From positions 1-61,264 of the forward strand of contig NZ_BJOC01000006.1 of assembly GCF_006540005.1 (NCBI RefSeq): a DNA stretch of 61,264 nt, written 5' to 3'. This document shows positions 1-9,265 of this stretch, one piece after another. The stretch's first letter is position 1, and every line of letters starts with the position of its first letter. The notes beneath the pieces are model-generated. The model was not told where the DNA came from and did not search any database. It saw only the letters and a list, made by a program, of their open reading frames with translations. The stretch comes from Halomonas halmophila (lineage in GTDB: Bacteria > Pseudomonadota > Gammaproteobacteria > Pseudomonadales > Halomonadaceae). Position numbers and translations under genes: made by a program.

Positions 1-92
1 TTCCTTCTTCCTTCTTCCTTCTTCCTTCTTCCTTCTTCCTTCTTCCTTCTTCCTTCTTCCTTCTTCCTTCTTCCTTCTTCCTTCTTCCTTCT
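1..92. repeat. TTCCTTC heptamer tandem tract (polypyrimidine mirror repeat)
   Basis: About thirteen uninterrupted copies of TTCCTTC run from the window edge to the stop codon of the RND pump gene on the other strand. The + strand is all pyrimidine, and the unit reads the same backwards with a shift, so the tract is a mirror repeat of the kind known to allow triplex DNA. It belongs by composition to the GGAAGA-type intergenic elements seen elsewhere in this window. The left boundary is not visible, so copy number is a minimum. Confidence 0.9.
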
Positions 93-3000
93 AACCCCTA
101 ACCCTCTTCCCCGGCCCCAGCACCAGCATGCAGGGTGTCAGCAGCAGGGTCAGGGCGGTGGCGAAGGTCAGGCCGCCGGCGATGGCGCTGGAGAGCTGGG
201 TCCACCATTGGGTCGAGGGGGCGCCCAGGCCGAGTGAGCCGGCGAACAGGTCCACGTTGACTTCCAGCACCATTGGCATCAGGCCGAGGATGGTGGTGAT
301 GGCGGTGAGCAGTACGGGGCGCAGGCGCAGGCCGCCGGCCTGCAGGGCGGCGTCATGGGGGGAGAGGCCGTCGCCGCGCAGCTGGTTGAAGGTGTCGATC
401 AGCACGATGTTGTTGTTCACCACGATGCCCGCCAGGGCGATGATGCCCATGCCGACCATGACGATGCCGAAGGGCTGGGCATTGACCAGCAGCCCCAGCA
501 GTACGCCGGCGGTCGAGAAGACGATGGCGGACAGCACCAGCAGTGCCTGGTAGAGGCTGTTGAACTGGGTCACCAGGATCAGCGCCATCAGGAAGATGGC
601 CACCACGAAGGCCGTGACCAGAAAGCGCATGGCTTGTTGCTGATCCTCCTGCTCTCCGGCCACTTCGACAGAGACGCCCTCGGGCAGCGATTGCATGGCA
701 TCGCGCAGCGCCTGGAGACGCTCATCGGGGCGAGCTCCGTCCTCGACATCGGCTTCCAGGGTGATGGCGCGCCGACCATCGATGCGGTGCAGGGTGCTGA
801 CCTTGGGGGCCGGTTCGATGCTCACGAAGTTGGAGATCGGCACCTGGCCGCGGGTGGTATTGACGGTGAGTCGGTCGAGCTGGTCCAGCGAACGCGAGTC
901 TTCGGGCAGGCGCACCCGAATGTCCACCTCATCATCCACGCCGGATGGCCGGTAGCTGGCGACCTGCAGGCCGGTGGTCAGCAGCTGCACGGCATTGCCG
1001 ATGGTCGCGACATCGGTACCGAAGCGGGCGGCTGCCTCGCGATCCACCTGGATACGCCACTCCACGCCGGGCAGGCTGCGGTTGTCCTCGATAGCGCGGA
1101 AACCGCCCAGCGATTTCATGGCCTGTCGCAGGCTGTCCACGGCCGCTTCGGTCTGGGCGTTGTCGCGGCCGCTGACTTCCAGCACGATCGGCTTGCCCGC
1201 GGCCGGCCCCTGTTCCTGTTCGCGGAATTCGAGCTGGACTCCGGGAATATCGGCGGTACGCTCCTGCATGTCGGCCAGGATCTGCCGGGCCGGACGCCGC
1301 TGGTGCCAGTCGATCAACTGGAATTGCAGCACGCCGATTACATCGGCACCGAGTTGCTGGTCCGAGGTGGCGAAGGAACGCGCATAGAGGGCCTGGATCT
1401 CGCTCATGTCGGTCAGCCGGGACTCGACGCGCTGGACGATGGCGTCATTCTCGCGTGCCGAGAAATTGCCCCGGGAGTGCACCAGCACCTGGGCACTGTC
1501 GGGCTCCACGCTGGGGAAGAACTCCACGCCGTGATTGAAGCGCGCGTAAGCCGTGTAGGTGAGTGCCATCAACAGCAGGGCGACCAGCAGCGTCAGCCCC
1601 GGGCGGGCCAGCAGGCGCCCCAGTATCCGGCGATACAGGCGTCCACCCGTGGTCACCAGTTCCTCGTCACTCAGCGAACGGCCACCGCGAGCACCGAAGA
1701 CAGCGCCGAGTGTCGGCAGGAACACCAGGGCCATGGCCAATGACGCCAGCAGGCACAGAATCACCGTGGCCGGCAGGTATTTCATGAACTCGCCGACCAC
1801 GCCCGGCCAGAACAGCAGCGGCACGAAGACGGCCAGGGTGGTAGCGGTGGAGGCGATGACCGGCCAGCTCATGCGGCTGGCAGCATTGAGCCAGGCCTCG
1901 CCGGGTGGCTGCCCCTGGCGCAGGTGGCGATCGGCCAGTTCACTGACCACGATGGCGCCGTCGACCAGCATGCCGGCCACCAGAATCAGGGCGAAGAGCA
2001 CCACCATGTTGAGCGTCATGCCCAGGGCCCAGATCAGCAGGATGCCGGTGAGAAAGGCCCCGGGAATGGTCAGGCCGACCATCAGGGCCGGGCGCAGGCC
2101 CATGGCGGCGAGAATGACGATGAGGACCAGCAGTACCGCGGTCAGCACGTTGTTGAGCAGCTCGGAGAGCATCGACTCGACCTGCTCCGACTGATCCATG
2201 ATGGTTGTCACCTCGAGGTCATCGGGCATCAGGCCCCTGGCTTCCTCGAGCAGGGCTTCCACCGAGTCGATGGTGGCGATGATGTTGGCGCCGGCACGCT
2301 TGGCGACTTCCAGCACCATGGCTGGCTGGCCGTCGATGCGCGCGAAGCCCTGGGGGTCCTTGAAGGTCGGGTTCAGGCGGGCCACGTCGTCGAAGGTCAC
2401 CACCCGGTCACCCTCCACCTTGACCGGCATCTTCATGATGTCCTCGAGCTGCGATATGACGCCCGGGACCTTGAGCGCCAGGCGTCCGGCGCCGGTGTCC
2501 AGGCTGCCCGCCGCGACCAGCCGGTTGTTGCGGCTGACACTGTTGAACAGCGTCTGGAAATCCACGCCATAGCTGTGCAGCACCTGGGGATCGACGATGA
2601 TTTCCAGCAGGTTCTCCCGGTCGCCGCCGATATCGACTTCCAGCACCTGGGGGATGGCCTCGATGCGTTCCTGAAGGCGTCGCGCGATGCTGACGCGGCG
2701 GCTCTCCTCGACGGGGCCGGAAAGGCCGATGGAAAGCACCGGGAAGAGTCCCACATTGACCTCCACGACCCGGGGCTCATCGGCTTCATCGGGCAGCTCG
2801 GCCTTGGCGATATCGACCTTCTCGCGCACGTCGGTCAGGGCCTGGTCGGGGTCGAAGCCGGGATCGAATTCGAGGTTCAGCGAGGCGTGGCCCTCGCTGG
2901 CCTGTGCGGTCAACTTGCGCAGCCCCTCGATGCTGCTCAGTTCCTGTTCCATGGGGCGGACCAGCAGGCGTTCGGCATCCTCCGGGCTGACCCCTTCCAG

Positions 3001-3153
3001 GCTCATCGAGACATAGATGACCGGAATGGCGATGTCCGGGTTGGCTTCCTTGGGCACGGCCTGCCAGGCGGCCAGTCCTGCCAGCAGCAGGGCCAGCAAC
3101 AGCATCAGGGTCGTGCGCGAGCGGTCCAGCGCCGCCGAGATCAGCGTGAGCAT
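91..3153 (-). CDS. RND family efflux transporter permease (AcrB/HAE1-like)
   Basis: A 1020-residue inner-membrane pump of the resistance-nodulation-division superfamily, driven by proton flux and working with the adaptor encoded just upstream. The length, the duplicated layout (first transmembrane helix at about 13-30, helix clusters at about 335-485 and 845-1010, two large periplasmic loops) and the helix-4 motif LVDGAIVV fit the family. Odd points: the AcrB proton-relay Asp pair is Asp398-Gly399 here, and the helix-10 Lys is replaced by Asn (VVNNNIVLID, 911-920). The class is therefore not canonical AcrB. The last residues (GKRVRG) are encoded by a GGAAGAGGG repeat sequence next to the heptamer tract. 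The substrate cannot be told from the sequence. No outer-membrane partner gene is visible. Confidence 0.92.
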   Translation of the reverse strand: MLTLISAALDRSRTTLMLLLALLLAGLAAWQAVPKEANPDIAIPVIYVSMSLEGVSPEDAERLLVRPMEQELSSIEGLRKLTAQASEGHASLNLEFDPGFDPDQALTDVREKVDIAKAELPDEADEPRVVEVNVGLFPVLSIGLSGPVEESRRVSIARRLQERIEAIPQVLEVDIGGDRENLLEIIVDPQVLHSYGVDFQTLFNSVSRNNRLVAAGSLDTGAGRLALKVPGVISQLEDIMKMPVKVEGDRVVTFDDVARLNPTFKDPQGFARIDGQPAMVLEVAKRAGANIIATIDSVEALLEEARGLMPDDLEVTTIMDQSEQVESMLSELLNNVLTAVLLVLIVILAAMGLRPALMVGLTIPGAFLTGILLIWALGMTLNMVVLFALILVAGMLVDGAIVVSELADRHLRQGQPPGEAWLNAASRMSWPVIASTATTLAVFVPLLFWPGVVGEFMKYLPATVILCLLASLAMALVFLPTLGAVFGARGGRSLSDEELVTTGGRLYRRILGRLLARPGLTLLVALLLMALTYTAYARFNHGVEFFPSVEPDSAQVLVHSRGNFSARENDAIVQRVESRLTDMSEIQALYARSFATSDQQLGADVIGVLQFQLIDWHQRRPARQILADMQERTADIPGVQLEFREQEQGPAAGKPIVLEVSGRDNAQTEAAVDSLRQAMKSLGGFRAIEDNRSLPGVEWRIQVDREAAARFGTDVATIGNAVQLLTTGLQVASYRPSGVDDEVDIRVRLPEDSRSLDQLDRLTVNTTRGQVPISNFVSIEPAPKVSTLHRIDGRRAITLEADVEDGARPDERLQALRDAMQSLPEGVSVEVAGEQEDQQQAMRFLVTAFVVAIFLMALILVTQFNSLYQALLVLSAIVFSTAGVLLGLLVNAQPFGIVMVGMGIIALAGIVVNNNIVLIDTFNQLRGDGLSPHDAALQAGGLRLRPVLLTAITTILGLMPMVLEVNVDLFAGSLGLGAPSTQWWTQLSSAIAGGLTFATALTLLLTPCMLVLGPGKRVRG

Positions 3154-3155
3154 GA

Positions 3156-4265
3156 TCAGTCGGACTCCTCTTGCGTCGCGCTGGACGCTGTGTCGGCGGC
3201 GACCGGCGTGACCCTGTCGCCGGGGTCGACGAAGCCCCCGCCCAGGGTGATCAGCCTGATGCGGTCCGGCAGCCCGGCCACCCGGGCCACTTCATCGTCA
3301 CTGCTGACCAGCTCGACGTTGTCGCGTACCACCCGGTTCTGGGCATCTATATGCTTGACCGCCAGTTGACCCTGTTCATCGAGCTCGAGCAGGGCAGGCG
3401 ACATGCGGTGCACCTCGCGCGGCGGCAGGGTCAGTTCTAGGGTGGCGCTGGCGCCGGCCAGTCGGCGATGCTCGGGGTTGTCCAGTGCGACCTCGATGGC
3501 GAAGCTACGGGTCTGTTCGTCGGCGCGACTGGTGATGTGGGTCAGCTCACCCTCCAGGGTCGAGCCGTCGAGCAGGCGTACCCGGGCCGGCAGGCCGGTC
3601 TCCAGGCCCAGCACCTTGCGTTGCGGTACCCAGGCGCGGGCGGTGAGTCGTGAGTCGTCGACCAGCCGGCCCCAGGTTTCACCGGCCTGCACCAGCTCGC
3701 CAGGGTCCACGTCGAGGCGGTCGAGGACACCGGGGAAGGGGGCCTCGAGGCGGGTATCGTCAAGTTGCTGGCGCAGCTCGGCGACTTGTGCGGCGGCGGC
3801 ACTCAGCGCACTCTGACGGCGCAGCAACTCGGGGTTCGAAATCAGCTCGCGATCTCGCAGGTTGCGGGCCCCGGAAAGCTCGGCACGTGCCAGGGCGAGT
3901 TCGGCCTCGGCCTGCTGCAGCCGTTCGGGCAGGGCTCCCTGATCGAGGCTGAGCAACAGCTCACCGGATGCCACACGGCTGCCCAGCTTGACCGGCATGG
4001 CCTCGACGCGTCCGCTCTGGCGGGCCCGAAGCTCCAGGGTGCGATGGGCTTCCAGCTCACCCTGAGCAATCAGTCGCGGCGCATACAATGAGGCCTGACG
4101 TCGTTCGACCTCGACCCGCGGCGGGGCCGCGGCCTCGTCGGAAGGAGCGGCGTCGGGTGCCGAGTCGCGAAAGCTCGAGATATCGCCGAAGGCCAGCCAC
4201 AGCAGCAGGGCAAGCCCCAGGGCAATGGCCAGCAGGACAGAAAAGGCGGGGCGTTGACGTGGCAT
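3156..4265 (-). CDS. RND efflux periplasmic adaptor subunit (membrane fusion protein)
   Basis: A 369-residue adaptor that links the inner-membrane pump to an outer-membrane channel. It starts with a single hydrophobic anchor (about residues 8-26), then shows the usual order: a lipoyl half-domain (about 65-95), an alpha hairpin rich in Ala, Leu, Arg and Glu (about 100-150), the second lipoyl half (EAPFPGVLDRLDVDPGELV), a beta barrel and a membrane-proximal domain. GGAAGG lies 5 bases before the ATG. The stop is 2 bases upstream of the pump start, so the pair is one transcription unit. It has no lipobox Cys, so it is probably held by its N-terminal helix. The transported substrate is unknown. 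Confidence 0.9.
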   Translation of the reverse strand: MPRQRPAFSVLLAIALGLALLLWLAFGDISSFRDSAPDAAPSDEAAAPPRVEVERRQASLYAPRLIAQGELEAHRTLELRARQSGRVEAMPVKLGSRVASGELLLSLDQGALPERLQQAEAELALARAELSGARNLRDRELISNPELLRRQSALSAAAAQVAELRQQLDDTRLEAPFPGVLDRLDVDPGELVQAGETWGRLVDDSRLTARAWVPQRKVLGLETGLPARVRLLDGSTLEGELTHITSRADEQTRSFAIEVALDNPEHRRLAGASATLELTLPPREVHRMSPALLELDEQGQLAVKHIDAQNRVVRDNVELVSSDDEVARVAGLPDRIRLITLGGGFVDPGDRVTPVAADTASSATQEESD

Positions 4266-4380
4266 TCGGGCCTTCCATGGTGGCTACCGGTTGACCGGGG
4301 AATCATCGCAGCATCCGGGCGGGTAGGGAAGGCGCCCGGTTCTTCGGATGACGGCAGCGGGTGGGAGGTCACCGCGTGAA

Positions 4381-4409
4381 TTGAGTTTTGCGCAATGCCG
4401 GCATACCAT
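4381..4409 (+). promoter_or_regulatory. Candidate sigma-70 promoter for mdh
   Basis: TTGAGT (4381-4386) and TACCAT (4404-4409) are separated by 17 bases, about 80 bases before the mdh start, in the divergent gap between the adaptor gene and mdh. Both boxes are imperfect matches, so this is a weak call. Confidence 0.3.
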
Positions 4410-4491
4410 TTCAGGCGTTGCATGCCCGGCCTGGGCGGGTCATCACCTGCCTGCCTGGCTCACTCTCACGGCGACAACCGAAGGAGCCACG

Positions 4492-5466
4492 ATGAAAGAT
4501 CCCGTCCGTATAGCCATTACCGGTGCCGCAGGTCAGATCAGCTACTCACTGGCGTTCCGCATCGCCGCCGGCGACATGCTGGGCAAGGACCAGCCGGTCA
4601 TCCTCCAGTTGCTCGAGATTCCGCCTGCCATGGATGCCCTCAACGGCGTGGTGATGGAACTCAACGACTGTGCCTTCCCGCTGCTGCACGACATCGTCGC
4701 CTCAGATGACCCCAATGTCGCCTTCAAGGACGCGGACTTTGCCCTGCTGGTCGGCGCGCGTCCGCGTGGCCCGGGCATGGAGCGCAAGGACCTGCTGGAA
4801 GCCAATGCGGCCATCTTCTCGGTTCAGGGCAAGGCACTCAACGATCATGCCAGCCGCGATGTGCGTGTACTGGTGGTCGGCAACCCGGCCAATACCAATG
4901 CGCTGATCGCCTCCTGCAATGCGCCGGATCTCGACACGGGCCAGTTCACCGCCATGATGCGTCTGGACCACAACCGTGCCACCACCCAGCTGGCGCAGAA
5001 GACCGGCAAGCACTCCACGGATGTCGAGTCGATGATCGTGTGGGGCAACCACAGCGCCACCCAGTATCCGGACCTTGCCCATTGCAAGGTGGATGGCAAG
5101 CCGGCGCTCGATCTCGTCGATCAGGACTGGTACGAGAACGACTTCATTCCCGGCGTCCAGCAGCGTGGCGCCGCCATCATCAAGGCTCGCGGCGCTTCCT
5201 CCGCCGCTTCCGCTGCTTCCGCCGCCATCGACCACATGCGTGACTGGGCGCTGGGCAGCGACGGCATCGTCAGCATGGGTATCCCCGCCGACGGCAGCTA
5301 TGGCGTCGAACCCGGCATCATGTACTCCTACCCGGTGACCTGCCAGAACGGTCAGTACACCATCGTGCAGGGCCTGGACGTCAGCGACTTCAGCCGCGAG
5401 CGCATGAGCGCCACCGAGCAGGAACTGCGCGAAGAACGCAACGCCGTGGAGCATTTGCTCGGGTAA
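4492..5466 (+). CDS. mdh: Malate dehydrogenase (NAD-dependent, cytosolic-type)
   Basis: A 324-residue enzyme interconverting malate and oxaloacetate in the TCA cycle. It has the Rossmann nucleotide motif [10 protein letters not shown] (11-20), the substrate arginines in [11 protein letters not shown] (88-98) and the catalytic His187 in [11 protein letters not shown]. The sequence resembles the cytosolic/LDH-like MDH group found in many proteobacteria and not the shorter E. coli type. I chose the ATG at 4492 because AAGGAG (4481-4486) precedes it and the protein then starts exactly at the expected first beta strand. The stop TAA lies inside a GTAAGAAG motif that begins an intergenic repeat. 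A terminator hairpin follows. Confidence 0.96.
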   Translation: MKDPVRIAITGAAGQISYSLAFRIAAGDMLGKDQPVILQLLEIPPAMDALNGVVMELNDCAFPLLHDIVASDDPNVAFKDADFALLVGARPRGPGMERKDLLEANAAIFSVQGKALNDHASRDVRVLVVGNPANTNALIASCNAPDLDTGQFTAMMRLDHNRATTQLAQKTGKHSTDVESMIVWGNHSATQYPDLAHCKVDGKPALDLVDQDWYENDFIPGVQQRGAAIIKARGASSAASAASAAIDHMRDWALGSDGIVSMGIPADGSYGVEPGIMYSYPVTCQNGQYTIVQGLDVSDFSRERMSATEQELREERNAVEHLLG

Positions 5467-5590
5467 GAAGAAAGAATGAAGAAGTAAGTCGTAAGAAAAC
5501 CCCGGACGCTCAGGCGATCGGGGTTTTCTTGTTGGGGCTGCCTTCTTCCCTCTTCAAGGCGCGAAGCGCCGTTCTTCCAACTTCCCTCGC
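5464..5590. repeat. Composite polypurine/hairpin/polypyrimidine element (mdh-HAD gap)
   Basis: The left arm (5464-5497) is purine-rich with repeated GTAAG and GAAGAA words. The right arm (5541-5590) is pyrimidine-rich and carries the hairpin GGCGCGAAGCGCC (5558-5570). On the minus strand the right arm reads GGAAGAACGGCGCTTCGCGC followed by a TTGAAGAGGGAAGAAGG-type tail, the same module found at five other full loci in this window. The mdh terminator lies between the arms. Confidence 0.8.
5496..5532 (+). terminator. Rho-independent terminator of mdh
   Basis: AAAACCCCG (5496-5504) pairs with CGGGGTTTT (5519-5527) around a 14-base loop and ends in a T-rich stretch. It lies 30 bases past the mdh stop and could also work in the other direction for the convergent HAD gene because of its A-rich left foot. 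Confidence 0.85.
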
Positions 5591-5600
5591 AGCTGGGGGG

Positions 5601-6257
5601 TCAGTCCCTCAGACTGATAATCCGCCAGTCGCGTTGTGTGGCGATGTCGCGCAGGGTCGGGTCGGGGTCGACGGCGACGGGGTGGTCGACGGTCTCGAGC
5701 AGCGGCAGGTCGTTGTGCGAGTCGCTGTAGAACCAGGCGCCGTCGAGGGTGTCGTCGCGATCCTCCAGCCATTCCATCAGGCGGGTGACCTTGCCCTCCT
5801 GGTAACTCGGGATGCCGGTGACTCGGCCGGTATAGTGGCCATCGACCATCTCGGGTTCCACGGCGATCAGCTCGTCGATGCCCAGGCGGTCGGCGATCGG
5901 CTGGGTGATGAAGCGGTTGGTGGCGGTGATGATCAGCAGGGTGTCGCCGCGACTGCGGTGGCGGGCCACCAGCTCTTCACCGCGCTGCAGGATGGCCGGC
6001 TCGATCTTGCTGGCCATGAACTGTTGGTGCCAGGCCGCCAGCTGTTCCGGGCTGTTGTCGGCCAGTGGCTTGAGGGCGACTTCGAGGAAGGCTCGCATGT
6101 CCAGGGTGCCGGCCTCGTAGTCGGCCATGAAGCGGTCGTTGGCTTGCCTGTAGGCGACCGGGTCCACCGCGCCCTGTTCCAGCAGGAACTCGCCCCAGGC
6201 ATGGTCGCTGTCGATGGCCAGGAGGGTCTTGTCGAGGTCGAAGATGGCGAGGCTCAC
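5601..6257 (-). CDS. HAD-superfamily hydrolase, subfamily IB (SerB/CicA-like phosphatase)
   Basis: A 218-residue cytoplasmic phosphatase of the haloacid dehalogenase superfamily. The nucleophile motif FDLDKT gives Asp7 and Asp9. Motif II is in LLIITAT, and motif III/IV is YSDSHNDLPLL. A helical cap sits between motifs I and II, as in the PSPase-like IB group that includes CicA. The substrate is not evident. The start codon is GTG at 6257, with AGGA five bases upstream. It is convergent with mdh and divergent from rppH, and stands alone as a unit. It is distinct from the bona fide SerB encoded at 34565. Confidence 0.88.
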   Translation of the reverse strand: MSLAIFDLDKTLLAIDSDHAWGEFLLEQGAVDPVAYRQANDRFMADYEAGTLDMRAFLEVALKPLADNSPEQLAAWHQQFMASKIEPAILQRGEELVARHRSRGDTLLIITATNRFITQPIADRLGIDELIAVEPEMVDGHYTGRVTGIPSYQEGKVTRLMEWLEDRDDTLDGAWFYSDSHNDLPLLETVDHPVAVDPDPTLRDIATQRDWRIISLRD

Positions 6258-6406
6258 GGCATTCCTCTCGAGGGTCGGCGATGATCGGGGAGCGGGGATT
6301 ATGTCAGAGGTCCGGCGCCGATTCGAGCATGGACGATTGCCTTATTGAACCCTTTCACGCGCTTGTGGAAGAATGATCCCAATATTTTATTGATAAGGTG
6401 AAGCCC

Positions 6407-6901
6407 GTGATCGACGCAGACGGCTTTCGCCCCAACGTTGGTATTATCATTACCAACGACAGAGGGCAGCTGCTTTGGGCGCGTCGGGTTGGGCAGAATG
6501 CGTGGCAGTTTCCCCAGGGAGGCATCAAGGCTGACGAGACACCGCAACAGGCACTGTTCCGTGAGTTGTACGAGGAAATCGGTCTGACGGCCGATGATGT
6601 CGAAGTGCTTGGCTGCACCAGGGGATGGCTGCGTTACCGCCTGCCGCGACGCATGGTGCGAACGCATTGCCACCCGGTATGCATCGGCCAGAAACAGAAG
6701 TGGTTTCTGTTGCGGATTCGCTGCCGGGAAAACCGGATCTGCATGGACAGCGGTCCGGCCAAGCCGGAATTCGATGGCTGGCGATGGGTGAGCTACTGGT
6801 ATCCGCTGGGGCAGGTCGTGCCCTTCAAGCGCGAGGTCTATCGACGCGCGCTGCGTGAGCTGTCGCCGCGAGCACAGCGTCTGGCTCTCGATCGGAGCTG
6901 A
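6407..6901 (+). CDS. rppH: RNA pyrophosphohydrolase
   Basis: A 164-residue Nudix enzyme that converts the 5'-triphosphate or diphosphate of mRNA to a monophosphate and so starts decay. The Nudix box runs from Gly38 to Leu60 with REL and EE in the expected places. The [18 protein letters not shown] and [14 protein letters not shown] stretches are strongly diagnostic of RppH. I chose the GTG at 6407, which gives [10 protein letters not shown] as in homologues and has AAGG (6395-6398) at good spacing. An in-frame GTG at 6398 would add three residues but overlaps that site. It is followed 61 bases later by ptsP, the classical neighbour. Confidence 0.95.
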   Translation: MIDADGFRPNVGIIITNDRGQLLWARRVGQNAWQFPQGGIKADETPQQALFRELYEEIGLTADDVEVLGCTRGWLRYRLPRRMVRTHCHPVCIGQKQKWFLLRIRCRENRICMDSGPAKPEFDGWRWVSYWYPLGQVVPFKREVYRRALRELSPRAQRLALDRS

Positions 6902-6962
6902 TTGCCCGACACGCGCCGGGGCGACTCCCGGCATCATACTCCGGAGGCGAGAGACCCGTACA

Positions 6963-9242
6963 ATGGACAGCAGGACGCCGATGCTCGAAGTGCTGCGGCG
7001 CATCATTCTGGAGGTCAACGGGGCTCGCAACCTGGACGCGGCCCTTTCCACCATGGTGCGGCGCATCCGCAAGGCCATGCGTACCGACGTGTGTTCCTTC
7101 TATCTCTTCGACCCCGATCTCGATCGGCTGGTGCTGATGGAGACGATCGGGCTGCGCAGCCAGGCGGTGGGGCAGGTCACCCTGCCCGTGGGCGAGGGCC
7201 TCGTGGGCCTGGTGGCCAAGCGCGAGGAGCCGCTCAACCTCGAGGATGCGCGTGCCCATGCGCACTTTCGCTATTTCGAGGCCACCGGGGAAGAGCGCTA
7301 TTCGAGCTTCCTGGGCGTGCCGATCATCCACCAGCGCCGCATGCTCGGCGTGCTGGTCGTTCAGCAGTCAGAGAAGCGTCGCTACGATGAGGCCGATGAA
7401 GCCTTCCTGGTGACCATGGCCGCTCAGCTGGCCGGGGTGCTGGCGCATGCCCTGGCCACCGGCAGTCTGACCCGCCCGGCCCTGCCGGGCGGGCAGGCGA
7501 CCTTCGTGGGTGTCGCGGCCTCGCCGGGGATGGCCATCGGCCAGGCCGTGGTGATCGCGCCGCCGGCCGACCTGAACAGTGTGCCGGATCTCATTCCCAC
7601 CGATGAAGACTACGAGATCGAGCGCCTGCGCGATGCCATCGGCAAGGTGCGCGACGAGATCCGTTCGGCCGGCGAGCGGTTGGCGAATCGTATTTCGACC
7701 CAGGAGCTGGCGCTGTTCGATGTCTATCAGCAGATGCTGGGCGAGGCGGCGCTGTCCCAGGAGGTGGTCAAGCGTATCCGCGAAGGCCAGTGGGCGCCGG
7801 GGGCTCTGGCCGATGTGGTGCGTCGTCACGTGCAGTATCTCGAGCGCGTCGACGATGATTACCTGCGCGAGCGTGCCGCGGATGTGCGCGATCTGGGGCG
7901 GCGCGTGCTGGCGCATCTCCAGGAAGGCACCAGTGCCACGCCGGATGTCTATCCCGAGAACACCATTCTGGTCGGCGACGAGATCAGCGTTTCCATGCTG
8001 GGCGAGGTGCCCCGCGACCGCCTGGCCGGCCTGGTCTCGGTCCAGGGTTCCAGCACCTCGCATGTGGCGATTCTGGCTCGCGCCATGGGCATTCCCACGG
8101 TGCTCGGCATGGTCGATCTGCCGCTGCCGCGTCTCAACGGCACGCCGGTGGTCCTGGATGGTCACCGCGGCCGCCTCTTCGTGCGCCCCAACGAGGAACT
8201 CGAGCGTCGCTATCAGAGCATGATCGACGAGGAGCGCGAGCTCAGCGAAGTTCTCGAACACGAACAGGATCTGCCGAGTCGCACCACGGATGGTCATGAC
8301 ATACCGCTGATGGTCAATACCGGCCTGGCGGTGGATGCCGTGTCTTCCCTGAAGGCACGCATCGGCGGCGTCGGGCTGTATCGCACCGAAGTGCCGTTCA
8401 TGATCACCGAGCGCTTCCCCGGCGAGCAGGAGCAGACGCGCCTGTACCGCGAGCAGCTGGAGGGGTTCGCGCCCCTGCCGGTGGTCATGCGCACCCTGGA
8501 TATCGGCGGCGACAAGGACCTTCCCTACTTTCCCATCGAAGAGGCCAACCCCTTCCTGGGCTGGCGGGGCATTCGCGTCACCCTGGACCATCCGGAAGTC
8601 CTGATGGTCCAGCTCCGGGCGATGTTGCGTGCCTCCCAGGGGCTCGACAATCTGCAGGTATTGCTGCCGATGGTCACCAATGTCGACGAGGTCGACGATG
8701 CCCTGAGGTTGCTGGAGCGTGCCATTTCCGAACTCGGAGAAGACGGCATCGTGGTGGCCAGGCCCAGGGTCGGGGTGATGATCGAGGTGCCGGCCACGCT
8801 CTATCAGCTCGGCGCACTGGCCAAGCGCGTCGACTTCTTTTCGGTGGGCAGCAACGATCTGACCCAGTATCTGCTGGCCGTGGATCGCAACAATCCACGC
8901 GTCGCCGAACTCTACGATGCCTGTCATCCGGCCGTGCTGTCGGCGCTGGCCCGGCTGGCCGCGGAGTCGCGCGACCTGCAGGTGCCGGCATCGGTGTGCG
9001 GTGAACTGGCCGGGGATCCGGCCGGCGCCCTGCTGCTGATGGGCATGGGCTTCAGTTCGCTGTCCATGAACGCGCCCAGCCTGCCCAAGGTGCGGGCGGC
9101 GGTCAGGCGTGTTTCCCTGCAGGCGGCACAGCAACTGGTCGACGAGACACTGAAATTCGACTCGCCGGCCGCGGTGCGCAAGCACCTCGACCAGCGCATG
9201 GCCGAGTGGCAATTGAGCCACCTGCTGCCGCCACGGGATTGA
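6963..9242 (+). CDS. ptsP: PEP-protein phosphotransferase PtsP (EI-Ntr)
   Basis: A 759-residue first enzyme of the nitrogen phosphotransferase system, passing phosphate from PEP to NPr. The N-terminal GAF domain (about 15-165) senses metabolites. The EI domain follows, with the phospho-His367 in the GSSTSHVAILARAMGIPTVLG region, and the PEP-utilising TIM barrel has the GGVGLYRTEVPFM, MRTLDIGGDK and SVGSNDLTQYLLAVDRNN signatures. The start could also be the ATG at 6981, which aligns with E. coli PtsP. GGAGG (6943-6947) is nearer to the ATG at 6963. The rppH-ptsP order is conserved in gammaproteobacteria. The C-terminal end is complete. Confidence 0.95.
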   Translation: MDSRTPMLEVLRRIILEVNGARNLDAALSTMVRRIRKAMRTDVCSFYLFDPDLDRLVLMETIGLRSQAVGQVTLPVGEGLVGLVAKREEPLNLEDARAHAHFRYFEATGEERYSSFLGVPIIHQRRMLGVLVVQQSEKRRYDEADEAFLVTMAAQLAGVLAHALATGSLTRPALPGGQATFVGVAASPGMAIGQAVVIAPPADLNSVPDLIPTDEDYEIERLRDAIGKVRDEIRSAGERLANRISTQELALFDVYQQMLGEAALSQEVVKRIREGQWAPGALADVVRRHVQYLERVDDDYLRERAADVRDLGRRVLAHLQEGTSATPDVYPENTILVGDEISVSMLGEVPRDRLAGLVSVQGSSTSHVAILARAMGIPTVLGMVDLPLPRLNGTPVVLDGHRGRLFVRPNEELERRYQSMIDEERELSEVLEHEQDLPSRTTDGHDIPLMVNTGLAVDAVSSLKARIGGVGLYRTEVPFMITERFPGEQEQTRLYREQLEGFAPLPVVMRTLDIGGDKDLPYFPIEEANPFLGWRGIRVTLDHPEVLMVQLRAMLRASQGLDNLQVLLPMVTNVDEVDDALRLLERAISELGEDGIVVARPRVGVMIEVPATLYQLGALAKRVDFFSVGSNDLTQYLLAVDRNNPRVAELYDACHPAVLSALARLAAESRDLQVPASVCGELAGDPAGALLLMGMGFSSLSMNAPSLPKVRAAVRRVSLQAAQQLVDETLKFDSPAAVRKHLDQRMAEWQLSHLLPPRD

Positions 9243-9265
9243 TGGCCGTCACTGTCGGTGGCGCT

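Noticed and set aside
1..92. Possible CRISPR or phase-variable coding repeat
   Set aside because: The seven-base units are contiguous with no spacers, and the tract lies outside the reading frame of the RND gene, after its stop codon.
7368..9221. A 617-codon minus-strand frame opposite ptsP, and similar frames opposite mrpA, mrpD, porin, mdh and purD
   Set aside because: All lie over well-supported genes and show only the mirrored codon bias of the true gene.
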